Shown here piece after piece: positions 9,305-17,296 of a DNA stretch of 64,000 nt. Below the pieces are notes generated by a model that worked only from the letters and a program-made list of their open reading frames with translations, had not been told where the DNA came from and ran no database searches. The DNA is taken from positions 1 to 64,000 of the forward strand of contig CAZFMF010000010.1 of assembly GCA_964519985.1 (NCBI GenBank). The letters run 5' to 3'. How positions within the stretch are numbered: position 1 is the first letter of the stretch; each line of letters opens with the position of its first letter. Both the position numbers and the translations under genes were made by a program. The DNA comes from JAIEOG01 sp964519985. GTDB lineage: Bacteria > Bdellovibrionota > FAC87 > UBA2466.

Positions 9305-10789
9305 ATGAAGAAGCTGAACCAGTTGAAGATGGTCGTGGTTCTGGTGGTCGGAACGCTGATCCCCGGAGTGGCGATGGCCGATTACGCCAGCAGCACCCCG
9401 GACGTCAGCACCGCGGCGGTTTCGTCGCTGCTTTCCCCCTCGATTGCCGAAAAGCCGGGTCAACCGGGCAGCGGCGCCGAAAGCTTGAAGTCGGAACTGG
9501 CGGAGCGCGTGAAAGAAATCGATCAAAAGCTCAATACCAGCAAGAAAGAGCAGAAGCTGCGCCAAGAAGTCGCGGCCTCGCGCGATGAAGTCGATCGGTT
9601 GAAGAATTTGACCAATGTCCCGGGCATCATCGTCAGCAAGAAAATCAAAGACGAAGAGAAGAAGAACAATGCCCTCGAAAACCAGTTTTCCCAGTTGACG
9701 ACGCTACCGGGAACGGGCGTGCAGCAATCGGATCTCGACATCAACGAAGCGGCTTGCAGCAAGAACGTCAACACTCAGCAATTCAAGCAGCTCTCCGATC
9801 AGATGCAGTCGGAGCCTTTCAACTTCCTGCGCAAAGAAGGCGGCAAGTTAGTTGCCGAGCGTAAGAAAGCGTTGAAAGAAAAAGGTTTCGAAAACTTCTT
9901 CGCGATGGTGAAGAAGCTGAAAGAGAACAATAAGAAAAAAGCCGCGAGCAAAGACGAATTTCAGCCGAAGATCGCGGATGTCTTGGGCGTCGATATCGAC
10001 AAGCCGGAAGGCTTCGAAGAAGAAGCGCGTTTGGGCCGTCTGGAAGCCGATAAAAAGAAATTGGCGGAAGCCGAACAAACCTGGAATGACAAGTTGCTCG
10101 ACGCGACGGTCGACATGGTTAAGAAGTTGAAAGACCTCGGCGAGAAGAAAGAAGCGACCCTTCAGCTGGCCGCCCAGTTCGCGGATAACCTCGAAGCCTA
10201 TCGCCGGGCAATGTTGGATGCCGGTATTAAGATGGACGCGCAGCTCTACAAGAACTGCAAAAACATCGCGAAGAAGGTCGGTCGGGATGCCCCGCTCGCC
10301 CCGAACAGCCGCATCAACGCCGCGTACCAGATGGTGGTTGCGGCCCATAACGGCGACGCCAACTACTACGCGAACGGTTTCTTGCAGAGCGTGAGCTCGG
10401 AAGCGCGTCAGCACCAGTGCCGTAAGGCCGCTCCCCAGATTGATGGGTTCCTGGGCGCCACGATGCAGGGTCAGATTAACCAAGTCCGTTCGGCCAGCGA
10501 TGCGAACACTCTGTTACAGGGTGCGCTCGCGACAATGAACAGCTTGGGCGCGGCGCAAACACAGGCCGGTCAGGCCTTCGCTCCGACCAAGCAAGCTTGT
10601 AACGAATTGGCGAAGTTCAGCGAGAAGTTGGATAACTTCGTGGCCAGCGCGCAGCAGCAAATCGCTTCGCAAGGCCAGCCGCAGATCCCCGGTGTCGCGC
10701 GTAGCAATACGTCGCGTAACCCGGTCGGTGGTTTGGCGGGCACGAATCAGCGGAACCACATTGGTTCGGCCACGCAGCCTCGCATCTAA
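9305..10789 (+). CDS. Exported coiled-coil protein of unknown function
   Basis: The 494-residue product has a signal peptide (MKKLNQLKMVVVLVV ... VAMA) and then long charged helices rich in Lys, Glu and Gln (residues about 55-110 and 170-290) that should form coiled coils. A Cys-containing segment, LYKNCKNIAKKVG, and a Gln/Ala-rich tail follow. GGAG about 8 bases upstream supports the ATG. The gene stands alone between a sigma54-like promoter and a strong terminator, so it is probably monocistronic. I do not recognise the family. A highly expressed periplasmic or secreted structural protein is plausible. Confidence 0.7.
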   Translation: MKKLNQLKMVVVLVVGTLIPGVAMADYASSTPDVSTAAVSSLLSPSIAEKPGQPGSGAESLKSELAERVKEIDQKLNTSKKEQKLRQEVAASRDEVDRLKNLTNVPGIIVSKKIKDEEKKNNALENQFSQLTTLPGTGVQQSDLDINEAACSKNVNTQQFKQLSDQMQSEPFNFLRKEGGKLVAERKKALKEKGFENFFAMVKKLKENNKKKAASKDEFQPKIADVLGVDIDKPEGFEEEARLGRLEADKKKLAEAEQTWNDKLLDATVDMVKKLKDLGEKKEATLQLAAQFADNLEAYRRAMLDAGIKMDAQLYKNCKNIAKKVGRDAPLAPNSRINAAYQMVVAAHNGDANYYANGFLQSVSSEARQHQCRKAAPQIDGFLGATMQGQINQVRSASDANTLLQGALATMNSLGAAQTQAGQAFAPTKQACNELAKFSEKLDNFVASAQQQIASQGQPQIPGVARSNTSRNPVGGLAGTNQRNHIGSATQPRI

Positions 10790-10797
10790 GCCAGTCG

Positions 10798-10872
10798 CTG
10801 CGAGCGTAGCGAAGCAGCCTCGCACCGCTCCGCGGTGCGGGTTTGCTTCAGGCCAACGGCCTTCGCAATGAC
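10798..10872. repeat. Dispersed palindromic repeat, copy 1
   Basis: The segment runs from CTGCGAGCGTAGCGAAGC through a CCGCTCCGCGG hairpin to TTCGCAATGAC. It lies directly after the stop of the coiled-coil gene. The two arms are inverted relative to each other, so the element can fold on itself. Confidence 0.85.
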
Positions 10873-10883
10873 AATGAATTCGA

Positions 10884-10911
10884 CGGGCTACCTTCCAAGG
10901 TAGCCCGTTTT
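10884..10911 (+). terminator. Rho-independent terminator
   Basis: CGGGCTACCTT and AAGGTAGCCCG form an 11-bp stem around a tiny loop and are followed by TTTTC. It ends the transcript of the coiled-coil gene, with the dispersed repeat inside the 3' untranslated region. Confidence 0.85.
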
Positions 10912-10943
10912 CTTTTGGGCCCGGCCTTGTTACCCTTTAGCCC

Positions 10944-11789
10944 ATGAAAATCAACGAGTATGGCGTCATCGGGGCAGGGAGTATGGGTTGTGGCATTGCG
11001 CAAGTGGCCGCGCAAACGGGTTTTAAGACCTGGATGTTTGATGTGTCGGAGGCCCAGCTGGAACGGGCCAAGGCGACCATCCAAAAGAGTCTGGCGAAAC
11101 TCGAAGAGAAGGGCAAACTGAAGGAAAAGCCCGCCGCGATCCTCGAGCGCCTCAAGCCCACCACGCAGCTGAAGGATCTCGCCAAATGCGATCTGGTCGT
11201 GGAAGCCGCCAGCGAAAACCGCGAGGTGAAGTTCAAGCTCTTTCGGGATCTCGACGCTCTGCTAGCGCCCCACGCGATCTTGGCTTCCAACACCTCTTCC
11301 ATTTCTTTGACGCAGATCGCCGCGCAAACCAATCGGCCCGAGAAAGTCTGCGGCATGCACTTCATGAATCCGGTACCGTTGATGACACTGGTGGAAGGCA
11401 TCCGGGGAATGCAGACCAGCGATGAGACCTTCAAAGCCGCCCGCGCGGTCTCGGAGCAGATGGGCAAGGTTTTTATTGAAGCGAAAGATGCGCCCGGCTT
11501 TGCCGTGAATCGTATCCTGATGCCGATGATCAATGAGGCCTTTGTGGCGCTGCAAGAAGGTCTGGCCACGCCGAAAGATATCGACCAGGCGATGAAGCTC
11601 GGTTGCAATTTTCCGATGGGGCCATTGGAGCTCGCCGACTTCGTGGGCTTGGACATCTGCCTTTCGGTGATGGAAGTGCTGCACCGCGATCTGGGCGACA
11701 GCAAGTACCGCCCGGCCCCGCTGATGCGCAAATACGTCGAAGCCGGATGGCTTGGTCGCAAGACGGGCCGGGGCGTGCATGTCTACTGA
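10944..11789 (+). CDS. 3-hydroxyacyl-CoA (3-hydroxybutyryl-CoA) dehydrogenase
   Basis: This cytoplasmic enzyme interconverts 3-hydroxyacyl-CoA and 3-oxoacyl-CoA with NAD(H). The N-terminal Rossmann motif GVIGAGSMGCGIAQVAA is clear. The catalytic region has ASNTSSISLT and the family motif GMHFMNPVPLM, whose His is catalytic. The C-terminal helical domain has DAPGFAVNRILMPMINEA. At 281 residues it matches the stand-alone Hbd/PaaH form, not the FadB fusion. Its end overlaps the next gene by 11 bases, and a cobalamin-binding subunit follows, which suggests a role in acyl-CoA or branched-chain carbon metabolism. Confidence 0.9.
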   Translation: MKINEYGVIGAGSMGCGIAQVAAQTGFKTWMFDVSEAQLERAKATIQKSLAKLEEKGKLKEKPAAILERLKPTTQLKDLAKCDLVVEAASENREVKFKLFRDLDALLAPHAILASNTSSISLTQIAAQTNRPEKVCGMHFMNPVPLMTLVEGIRGMQTSDETFKAARAVSEQMGKVFIEAKDAPGFAVNRILMPMINEAFVALQEGLATPKDIDQAMKLGCNFPMGPLELADFVGLDICLSVMEVLHRDLGDSKYRPAPLMRKYVEAGWLGRKTGRGVHVY

Positions 11790-12354
11790 GCCCCAACTCG
11801 ATTTAGATCTGGATCGCCTGTCCTCGGAGGAGTTGCCCGCGCGCATGGGCTTGTTGGAAGCCTCAAAGCAGAGCCTCGTAACGGTCGGCGCGTCGGTACA
11901 CCGACGCGAAGCGATTCGCGAAGCGCTCTTGGCGTTGCGGGCGGCGGGCGTTTCCTCGCTCTTGGTCTTGCGCCGCGATTCGGCGCCGATTGATTCGATT
12001 GAGAGCCTGGATTTTCTGGCGTTCCTGCGCGATTGGGATCAATTGCTCCTGCGCAATATTCTGGAGTTGGGCGCGGATCGGGTGCCGGCCAAGTACCTCG
12101 CCGCTTTAGAAGTTGAAGCCCGTACGGAACTCAAGTGGTTTCAAGAGTGGCAAACGGCGGTTTCCGATCCGCGCATTCACCGCTATCCCGGACTGCCATG
12201 GCGGAGTTTCTTGCGCAAGGTCAACGCCGAAAATTTCACGTTTGCCGAACACCTCTTGATGGGCAGCCCGGATCTCGAACCTCGGATCGAAGTCTTTCTG
12301 GTCGGAAAGAAGAAGACGATTTGCGTGTTTCCAAAGAATTGGGGGAAACGATGA
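11779..12354 (+). CDS. Unknown protein between acyl-CoA dehydrogenase and cobalamin-binding subunit
   Basis: The ATG at 11779 lies inside the end of the dehydrogenase gene and the stop overlaps the next start (ATGA), so this gene is tightly coupled on both sides. The 191-residue product has an acidic, Leu-rich N-terminus (PQLDLDLDRLSSEELPARM) and a helical middle. I recognise no domain and see no catalytic motif. Its position suggests an accessory or chaperone for the cobalamin-dependent mutase subunit downstream, or a regulator of that pathway; this rests on context only. Confidence 0.7.
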   Translation: MSTEPQLDLDLDRLSSEELPARMGLLEASKQSLVTVGASVHRREAIREALLALRAAGVSSLLVLRRDSAPIDSIESLDFLAFLRDWDQLLLRNILELGADRVPAKYLAALEVEARTELKWFQEWQTAVSDPRIHRYPGLPWRSFLRKVNAENFTFAEHLLMGSPDLEPRIEVFLVGKKKTICVFPKNWGKR

Positions 12355-12752
12355 AAAACCGACCCATCCGCGTCCTGGTTGCCAAGCCCGGCCTCGATGG
12401 CCACGATCGCGGCGCAAAAGTTTTGGCGTCCGCACTCCGCGATGCCGGAATGGAAGTCATTTACACGGGCCTTCATCAAACGGCAGAGATGATCGCCAAC
12501 TCCGCGGTACAAGAAGATGTGGATGTCATCTGCATCAGCATTCTCTCGGGCGCGCACAACCAAGTCTTCCCCGATATCCTAAAGCTGTTGAAAGAGAAGG
12601 GCGCCGCCGATATCCCGGTGCTGGGTGGCGGGATCATTCCCGCCAACGACATCGAGACCCTGAAAAAGCTGGGCGTGAAAGAGATCTTCACCCCCGGTTC
12701 TGCCTTGGGCGATATTACGAAGTTTATTCAAGCCCTGTCTTTGCGAGCGTAG
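12351..12752 (+). CDS. Cobalamin-binding subunit of a methylmalonyl-CoA mutase-type enzyme
   Basis: This 133-residue protein is a B12-binding domain on its own. KPGLDGHDRGAKVLASAL carries the DxHxxG signature whose His is the lower axial ligand of cobalt. SILSGAH and GGGIIP are the other conserved loops. Such small subunits pair with a separate catalytic large subunit, for which no gene is in this window. The family supports carbon-skeleton rearrangement of acyl-CoAs. The last residues and the TAG come from the start of a dispersed repeat (CTTTGCGAGCGTAG), so the natural C-terminus may have been altered. Confidence 0.88.
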   Translation: MKNRPIRVLVAKPGLDGHDRGAKVLASALRDAGMEVIYTGLHQTAEMIANSAVQEDVDVICISILSGAHNQVFPDILKLLKEKGAADIPVLGGGIIPANDIETLKKLGVKEIFTPGSALGDITKFIQALSLRA

Positions 12753-12787
12753 CGAAGCAATCTCGCGCTCCGTCATTGCGAGGGCGC
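12735..12787. repeat. Dispersed palindromic repeat, copy 2 (partial)
   Basis: A truncated copy (CTTTGCGAGCGTAGCGAAGC ... GTCATTGCGAGGG) overlaps the 3' end of the cobalamin-binding gene and abuts the next, fuller copy. Confidence 0.75.
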
Positions 12788-12880
12788 CCTGTCATTGCGA
12801 GGCGTAGCCGAAGCAATCTCGCGGCGCGCAGCGCCGCGGGTGGACCTCGCATGACAGGCTACTCCGGCGCCGGAGTGAAT
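12788..12880 (+). repeat. Left 93-bp direct repeat flanking the toxin-antitoxin module
   Basis: This copy starts CCTGTCATTGCGAGG, contains a GCGGCGC/GCGCCGC hairpin, continues with CTCGCATGACAGGCT and ends with the perfect palindrome ACTCCGGCGCCGGAGT (12861-12876) plus GAAT. By direct comparison it differs from the copy at 13643-13735 at only four positions. Together they bracket the module at 12940-13626. Confidence 0.85.
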
Positions 12881-12922
12881 ATCAGACAGCGCCGTAGCCA
12901 GCCCATATTCATAAATTGATAG

Positions 12923-12940
12923 TTGCACAAAGTTGTGCAA
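12923..12940. promoter_or_regulatory. Operator candidate of the toxin-antitoxin pair
   Basis: TTGCACAA-AG-TTGTGCAA is a perfect 8-2-8 inverted repeat that runs into the first possible ATG of the toxin gene. Toxin-antitoxin operons are usually repressed by their own antitoxin, and the downstream protein has an HTH, so this is its likely binding site (inference). Confidence 0.6.
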
Positions 12941-13215
12941 TGCTCGGCTCGGTGACCAGGAAAGAGAAACTCGTCATCAAACGGATTAAGGCTGGTGAGT
13001 TCATTTTTACGTTGCATGCACGGGAGAGAATGAACGAGCGCTTCGTTTCCGAGATGGATATCGTGGAGGTAGCCAAAACGTTGCGGTCTATCAGGTATCA
13101 GGCCGAAAAAGATACTTTTCTTCTTTCGGGGCTAAGTACTTGGAAGGAAAAACTGACAGTAAGCGCGGCCTTGAGAGGACAGGTTATCATCGTAACGGTT
13201 TTTTTCGGGGGATAG
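12940..13215 (+). CDS. DUF4258-family protein, probable RelE-fold toxin
   Basis: The product contains FTLHARERMNERFVSEMDIV, the signature HxxxRMxxR of DUF4258, then a beta-strand region ending ALRGQVIIVTVFFG. DUF4258 proteins share the RelE/ParE-like fold and are often paired with HTH antitoxins. The start is uncertain: ATG at 12940 (91 aa) or GTG at 12952; an upstream ATG at 12916 would place the operator inside the gene and is disfavoured. The antitoxin ATG follows the stop after 3 bases. Toxicity and mRNA cleavage are inference from family and context. Confidence 0.75.
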   Translation: MLGSVTRKEKLVIKRIKAGEFIFTLHARERMNERFVSEMDIVEVAKTLRSIRYQAEKDTFLLSGLSTWKEKLTVSAALRGQVIIVTVFFGG

Positions 13216-13218
13216 AAT

Positions 13219-13626
13219 ATGCGAAAAACAACACTAAGACACTTTGCCGGTTTGACCTACCTAACGATCACCAATGTTCCGGTTAGGGAGACGGAATTTG
13301 GTGAAATTATCGATCTGAAACCGATGCTCTTGGAAAAGCTGGTCGCCGTGGCTTTGATCGAGAACAAAGTTCCTATTCGGGGGGCTGAGTTTCGAGTCAT
13401 GAAAAGCGCTCTGGGACTTTCGAATGAGGCCATCGCCGACAAATTAGGCATCAGCCGAAATACGGTTCTAAAGTGGGGTAAGGAGGTCAGTAGTCGTTTG
13501 CCCGCTCCTTACGAGATGCTGTTTCGCGTGCTTACGGCGGAGTTACTCAAAATCCGGCTGAATGCCACGATCAAAGACCTTCGGGCGGAGGACAAGGCAA
13601 AAAAAATCAGTCTCGAAGCCGCTTAG
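13219..13626 (+). CDS. MqsA/YgiT-like HTH antitoxin without the zinc finger
   Basis: This 135-residue protein has an HTH in its second half: EFRVMKSALGLSNEAIADKL then GISRNTVLKWGKE, as in the DNA-binding domain of MqsA/YgiT antitoxins. The N-terminal region has no CxxC pairs, so the zinc-binding part of MqsA is absent. GGGGGA lies just upstream of the ATG. It is coupled to the DUF4258 gene and probably neutralises it and represses the operon through the inverted repeat at 12923. A single-gene HTH regulator role is the alternative. Confidence 0.75.
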   Translation: MRKTTLRHFAGLTYLTITNVPVRETEFGEIIDLKPMLLEKLVAVALIENKVPIRGAEFRVMKSALGLSNEAIADKLGISRNTVLKWGKEVSSRLPAPYEMLFRVLTAELLKIRLNATIKDLRAEDKAKKISLEAA

Positions 13627-13642
13627 TCTGTTTTCCGTCTAA

Positions 13643-13735
13643 CCTGTCATTGCAAGGCGTAGCCGAAGCAATCTCACGGCGCGCAGCGCTGCGGGTGGAC
13701 CTCGCATGACAGGCTACTCCGGAGCCGGAGTGAAT
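13643..13735 (+). repeat. Right 93-bp direct repeat flanking the toxin-antitoxin module
   Basis: Same length and orientation as 12788-12880 with four substitutions (G to A in GCAAGG and CTCACGG, C to T in GCGCTGCG, C to A in the terminal palindrome, which here reads ACTCCGGAGCCGGAGT at 13716-13731). It starts 16 bases after the antitoxin stop. Confidence 0.85.
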
Positions 13736-13868
13736 GCCTTCACGTGCCGCTAAGTGCACCAATAGCGCGGGCTCATGTCTGGAGCCTAGGGCCTTGGAAT
13801 GACTGGGCTACCCCGCCAATGAGCGAAAAGTGACAATTCTTGCGCTCTTCTGGGGGCAGGGCGATTTG

Positions 13869-13877
13869 TGCTATAAG
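13869..13877 (+). promoter_or_regulatory. Extended -10 promoter of the hybrid kinase
   Basis: TG-C-TATAAG is an extended -10 box. Transcription would begin near 13884, about 20 bases before the GTG at 13905. No good -35 is seen, as is usual for extended -10 promoters. Confidence 0.5.
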
Positions 13878-13904
13878 CCACGCCACTCTTTAACTAGGGG
13901 TTGT

Positions 13905-16436
13905 GTGGGGATTTCGTTGAAAAGTCGTGCGTACGCCGGGGTGGCGCTACTGGTGCTGGGCCTGGGTGGGCCGGTGCAGGCGTCGGAGCTTTGGCAGCGC
14001 TGTGGGATGCTCGAAGATCCCTCGCGCGAGGCGACTCTTGCTGACGTTAAGCAACGTCCCTTTCTCCCGCCGCGTTCTGACCGGCCGCCGAAAGCGGGTT
14101 TCACATCGTCGGCGATTTGGCTCAAGTGCGAAATGGATGTGGCTCCGGGCGATTACATTTTGACCGTGGACCATATCTATCTCAATCAGGTCGATGTCTA
14201 TCTCGATGAACAGGACCACGTCGCCGATCTCCGCTTTGGATTGGCGGTGCCATTGCGGGCCCCGGAGATCCCGTATTACGGGTATGCGGTTGGCATAACG
14301 GTGACGCCGCAAACGGCGAAGACGATTTACGTGCGGGCGATTTCCAATTGGCCGATCACCTGGCCGGCGCAGCTGGTTCCGAAGGATCAGTTCGTGCAGC
14401 AGCAGCGCGGCCTGGATTGGATGTTCGGCTTCTATATGGGCGTGATCCTCATCCTCATCGCCTACAACCTTTTCATCTATGTTTCGGTCAAAGACCCGGC
14501 GTACCTCTATTACATCGCCGCGCTCTTCTCGCTCCATCTGTTTTCAAATCTCGCGCAGTACGGATTGGTCCGGGCATTTGTCTTCCCGAATTGGACGTTC
14601 TTGCAGACACATGTCTTTTACTTCACCCATTTCTTTAGTGTGGCTTCGGTCTATCTTTTTGGTTCCCGTTTTTTGCAGTTTAAGACCATGGCGCCGCGGG
14701 CCGGGCGGTGGCTGCTGATCCCCGTGCTTCTAAACGGGGTCATTTTCTCGGTGGGTCTGTTCGCCGATACCTATGCGATCGACCTGGCGTTTCAGGTCAG
14801 TTCTTCACTCTTTTCTTACGGCATCTTGGGTCTGGCCGGAGTCTTGACGTGGCGAGGCCTGAAACAGGGGCGCTACTTTCTGGTCGCATGGAGTTTGTTG
14901 ATTGTTTTCTGGATGATTACTTTCCTACGCATCGACGCCGTGGTGCCGCTCAACTTCTTCACGAGTTACTCGATCCTGTTTGGCGCGGCGCTCGAGGGTT
15001 TGCTTTTGTCCTTAGCGCTGGCCGATCGCCTCAATGAACTGCGGGCGGCTAAGGAAGCCGCCGAGATGGAGAGTCTGGCACTGGCCGAGAAGAACCGGGT
15101 GATGCAGCAGGTGACGCACGATATTCGCGCCCCGCTTTCTGCGTTGGAAGTGGCGATTGCGGGACCGAGTGAAGTGGATGAGGGCGGGCGGCTGTTGATT
15201 AAGCGTGCAATTGCGCGCATTCGCGACATCACCAACGATTTGAAAGGGCGCACCGCTACCGCGAACAGCCGAGTCGCAATGTCGATTCCCACGCTGGTGG
15301 ATTTCATCGTCAGTGAAAAACGCATGCAGTATTCGTCCGTGCCCCAGATCGAAATCGACTGGCGTATCGAGCAAAAAGATCGCGCGATGTTTGCGCTGGT
15401 GGAAGTGGCTTCGTTTAAGCGTCTGGTTTCAAACCTGATCGACAACGCGGTGGAAGCGATGGGGCAGCGTGCCGGGACGATTCGGGTGCGGTTAGAAATC
15501 ACTCCGACCCAGCACGTTTTGTCGATTGAAGACGAAGGGCCGGGCGTGCCGGATGCGGTGATGGCGAAGCTGGGGCGGGAGCCGGTGACGCTGGGTAAGG
15601 AAGGCACGGCTTCGGGCAGCGGCCTAGGTGTTTATCACGCGGCCACCACATTGCGGGGTTGGGGCGGGGACCTGCGCTACGAAAGGCGGGCCAAAGGAGC
15701 GCGGGTTTGTGTGCTTTTGCCGCCGGCGGAGTTGCCGACTTGGTTTTTGCCCGAGATCTATCTGCAGCCAAAATCGTTGGTGGTCGTCGTGGACGATGAT
15801 CCGTTGCTCAAGCGTGCGTGGTCCCAGCGTTTGGAAGGCGTGGACGCCGAGGTGCTCTACTTCTCGACGCCGGAAGAGGTCTTGCGTTGGATTCCGACGT
15901 TGCAGACGAATCGCCCGATCCAATTCTTGGTCGACTACGAGTTTCGCAACTCCAAGCTCACCGGCTTGGACTTGGCGGATGCCTTGCGCGGCCGTGGCAA
16001 TGTGATTCTCGCCACCAACCACTTCGATGACGAAAGTATTCAGGAGGGGTGCCAGCAGCGCGACATTCGACTACTCGCCAAATCGTTGCTGGGGATCATT
16101 CCGCTCACTGTGCGCGAAAGCGCGCTGGTGCTCATCGATGATGATAGACTCGTGCGCATGGCGTGGGAAATGGGCGCCCACCGTTACGTGGTGACGTTGT
16201 TGAGCTACGATAGTTTTGAGAGTTTTTGTCGCGATCGGGTGAATGTGCCGACACATTTTCCGATTTACATGGACGCAAACTTGCCCGGCGAAGCCCCGGT
16301 TGCCGATCGCTTGAAAAAATTGAAGCAGTTTGGGTTTAAGGACGTCTACGTCGAGACCGGTGAGAGCCCCGAAGCTTTTTCGGATCTCTCGGGGTGCAAG
16401 GGCGTAGTGGGGAAAGGTTTTCCGATTGCAAACTAA
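13905..16436 (+). CDS. 7TMR-DISM hybrid histidine kinase with two receiver domains
   Basis: A signal peptide (through PVQA) leads into a periplasmic 7TMR-DISMED2 sensor (to about residue 150), then about seven membrane helices (170-375). The kinase core has HDIRAP near residue 405 with the phosphoacceptor His, and ATPase motifs NLIDNAVEAMG (about 511), DEGPGVPD and GSGLGVYHA. Two receivers follow: VVVVDDDPLL ... LVDYEF ... LAKSL and LVLIDDDRLV ... YMDANLP ... VVGKGFP, both keeping the Asp and Lys needed for phosphotransfer. The GTG start is chosen because AGGGG precedes it; TTG 13917 is possible. It probably senses an envelope ligand and feeds a phosphorelay. Confidence 0.88.
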   Translation: MGISLKSRAYAGVALLVLGLGGPVQASELWQRCGMLEDPSREATLADVKQRPFLPPRSDRPPKAGFTSSAIWLKCEMDVAPGDYILTVDHIYLNQVDVYLDEQDHVADLRFGLAVPLRAPEIPYYGYAVGITVTPQTAKTIYVRAISNWPITWPAQLVPKDQFVQQQRGLDWMFGFYMGVILILIAYNLFIYVSVKDPAYLYYIAALFSLHLFSNLAQYGLVRAFVFPNWTFLQTHVFYFTHFFSVASVYLFGSRFLQFKTMAPRAGRWLLIPVLLNGVIFSVGLFADTYAIDLAFQVSSSLFSYGILGLAGVLTWRGLKQGRYFLVAWSLLIVFWMITFLRIDAVVPLNFFTSYSILFGAALEGLLLSLALADRLNELRAAKEAAEMESLALAEKNRVMQQVTHDIRAPLSALEVAIAGPSEVDEGGRLLIKRAIARIRDITNDLKGRTATANSRVAMSIPTLVDFIVSEKRMQYSSVPQIEIDWRIEQKDRAMFALVEVASFKRLVSNLIDNAVEAMGQRAGTIRVRLEITPTQHVLSIEDEGPGVPDAVMAKLGREPVTLGKEGTASGSGLGVYHAATTLRGWGGDLRYERRAKGARVCVLLPPAELPTWFLPEIYLQPKSLVVVVDDDPLLKRAWSQRLEGVDAEVLYFSTPEEVLRWIPTLQTNRPIQFLVDYEFRNSKLTGLDLADALRGRGNVILATNHFDDESIQEGCQQRDIRLLAKSLLGIIPLTVRESALVLIDDDRLVRMAWEMGAHRYVVTLLSYDSFESFCRDRVNVPTHFPIYMDANLPGEAPVADRLKKLKQFGFKDVYVETGESPEAFSDLSGCKGVVGKGFPIAN

Positions 16437-17295
16437 GGTCCGCAAAATCGGAAACGGCCCCCAAGCCGTGGTGATGGTCCACGGGTTCGGGAATTCGGCG
16501 ATCATGTGGGTGCCCTTCATCTGGTCGCTGCGCGATCGGTTCACTTTCTATCTTCCCGATCTGCCGGGGTTCGGCAGCCACCGCGAAACTTTGCCCGAGC
16601 CGGGCGAAGGGGTGCTGGAACACTATTCCCGCTACGTGGCACAGGTCATTGAGGAGACGAGCGCCGCCGATGTGATTTTGGTGGGCTACTCCTTGGGTGC
16701 GTTGACGAGCCTGCAGCTGCATGCGTCGGGTGGCTTTCGCAAGGTGAGTCGTTATCTGCACATCGATCATTCGCCGTGCCCTCGGCGCATCGCCGGTTGG
16801 GATGGCGGAGTTCACCCCGAGCTCTGGGCGTTGTTCGAGGAAATTACGGCACTCGTCGAGAAAGATCCGGACCAGGCGCGCGTGAATCTGGATCAGCTGA
16901 AAGAACCACTGGCGACGCGCTACTTAAATCTTCTGGAGATTTTAGGGGAGAAGAGCATCACGTTGCCGGCGTTACGGGCAATTAATTCCATTTTGCACCG
17001 CGCTCCGGTGGTGAAGACGTTGGTGGCGGGTCGGGCGTCCTGGCCTTGGTCTTATGTCGTGATTCAGGGATATCTCAATGGGAACTACGATTTCCGCGAG
17101 TCGATCAAGTCGCTCTCGGTCCCTACGACGGTGCTCTCCGGCGGCCGCTCAGAACTCTTTGGACAATCCGCCGTGGAGATCATGCAAAAAAATCTCCCCA
17201 ACGCGCGATTCGTGAAATTCACCCGCAGTGGCCACGACCTTGTCTTCAATGAGCCCCTTCATTTCGCCAAAGTACTAAAAGACTTTTTGACGTAG
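16426..17295 (+). CDS. Alpha/beta-hydrolase-fold protein
   Basis: This 289-residue protein has the hydrolase oxyanion region VVMVHGFGNS, nucleophile elbow VGYSLGAL (Ser) and the C-terminal catalytic His in RSGHDLVF. These are the core residues of an alpha/beta-hydrolase triad. No signal peptide is present, so it is cytoplasmic. It overlaps the end of the kinase gene by 11 bases and is likely cotranscribed, although a functional link to the kinase is not obvious. The TTG start is the only one before the conserved first strand. The substrate cannot be told from sequence. Confidence 0.82.
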   Translation: MQTKVRKIGNGPQAVVMVHGFGNSAIMWVPFIWSLRDRFTFYLPDLPGFGSHRETLPEPGEGVLEHYSRYVAQVIEETSAADVILVGYSLGALTSLQLHASGGFRKVSRYLHIDHSPCPRRIAGWDGGVHPELWALFEEITALVEKDPDQARVNLDQLKEPLATRYLNLLEILGEKSITLPALRAINSILHRAPVVKTLVAGRASWPWSYVVIQGYLNGNYDFRESIKSLSVPTTVLSGGRSELFGQSAVEIMQKNLPNARFVKFTRSGHDLVFNEPLHFAKVLKDFLT

Positions 17296-17296
17296 C

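Noticed and set aside
12916..12939. ATG 12916 as the toxin start
   Set aside because: It would place the perfect inverted repeat inside the gene and has no ribosome-binding site; the conserved domain starts well after 12952.
12788..13735. The direct repeats as a CRISPR or integron array
   Set aside because: Only two copies, 93 bp each, with a protein-coding cargo between; no spacers of even length, no cas genes, no integrase, and the palindrome lacks attC core sites.
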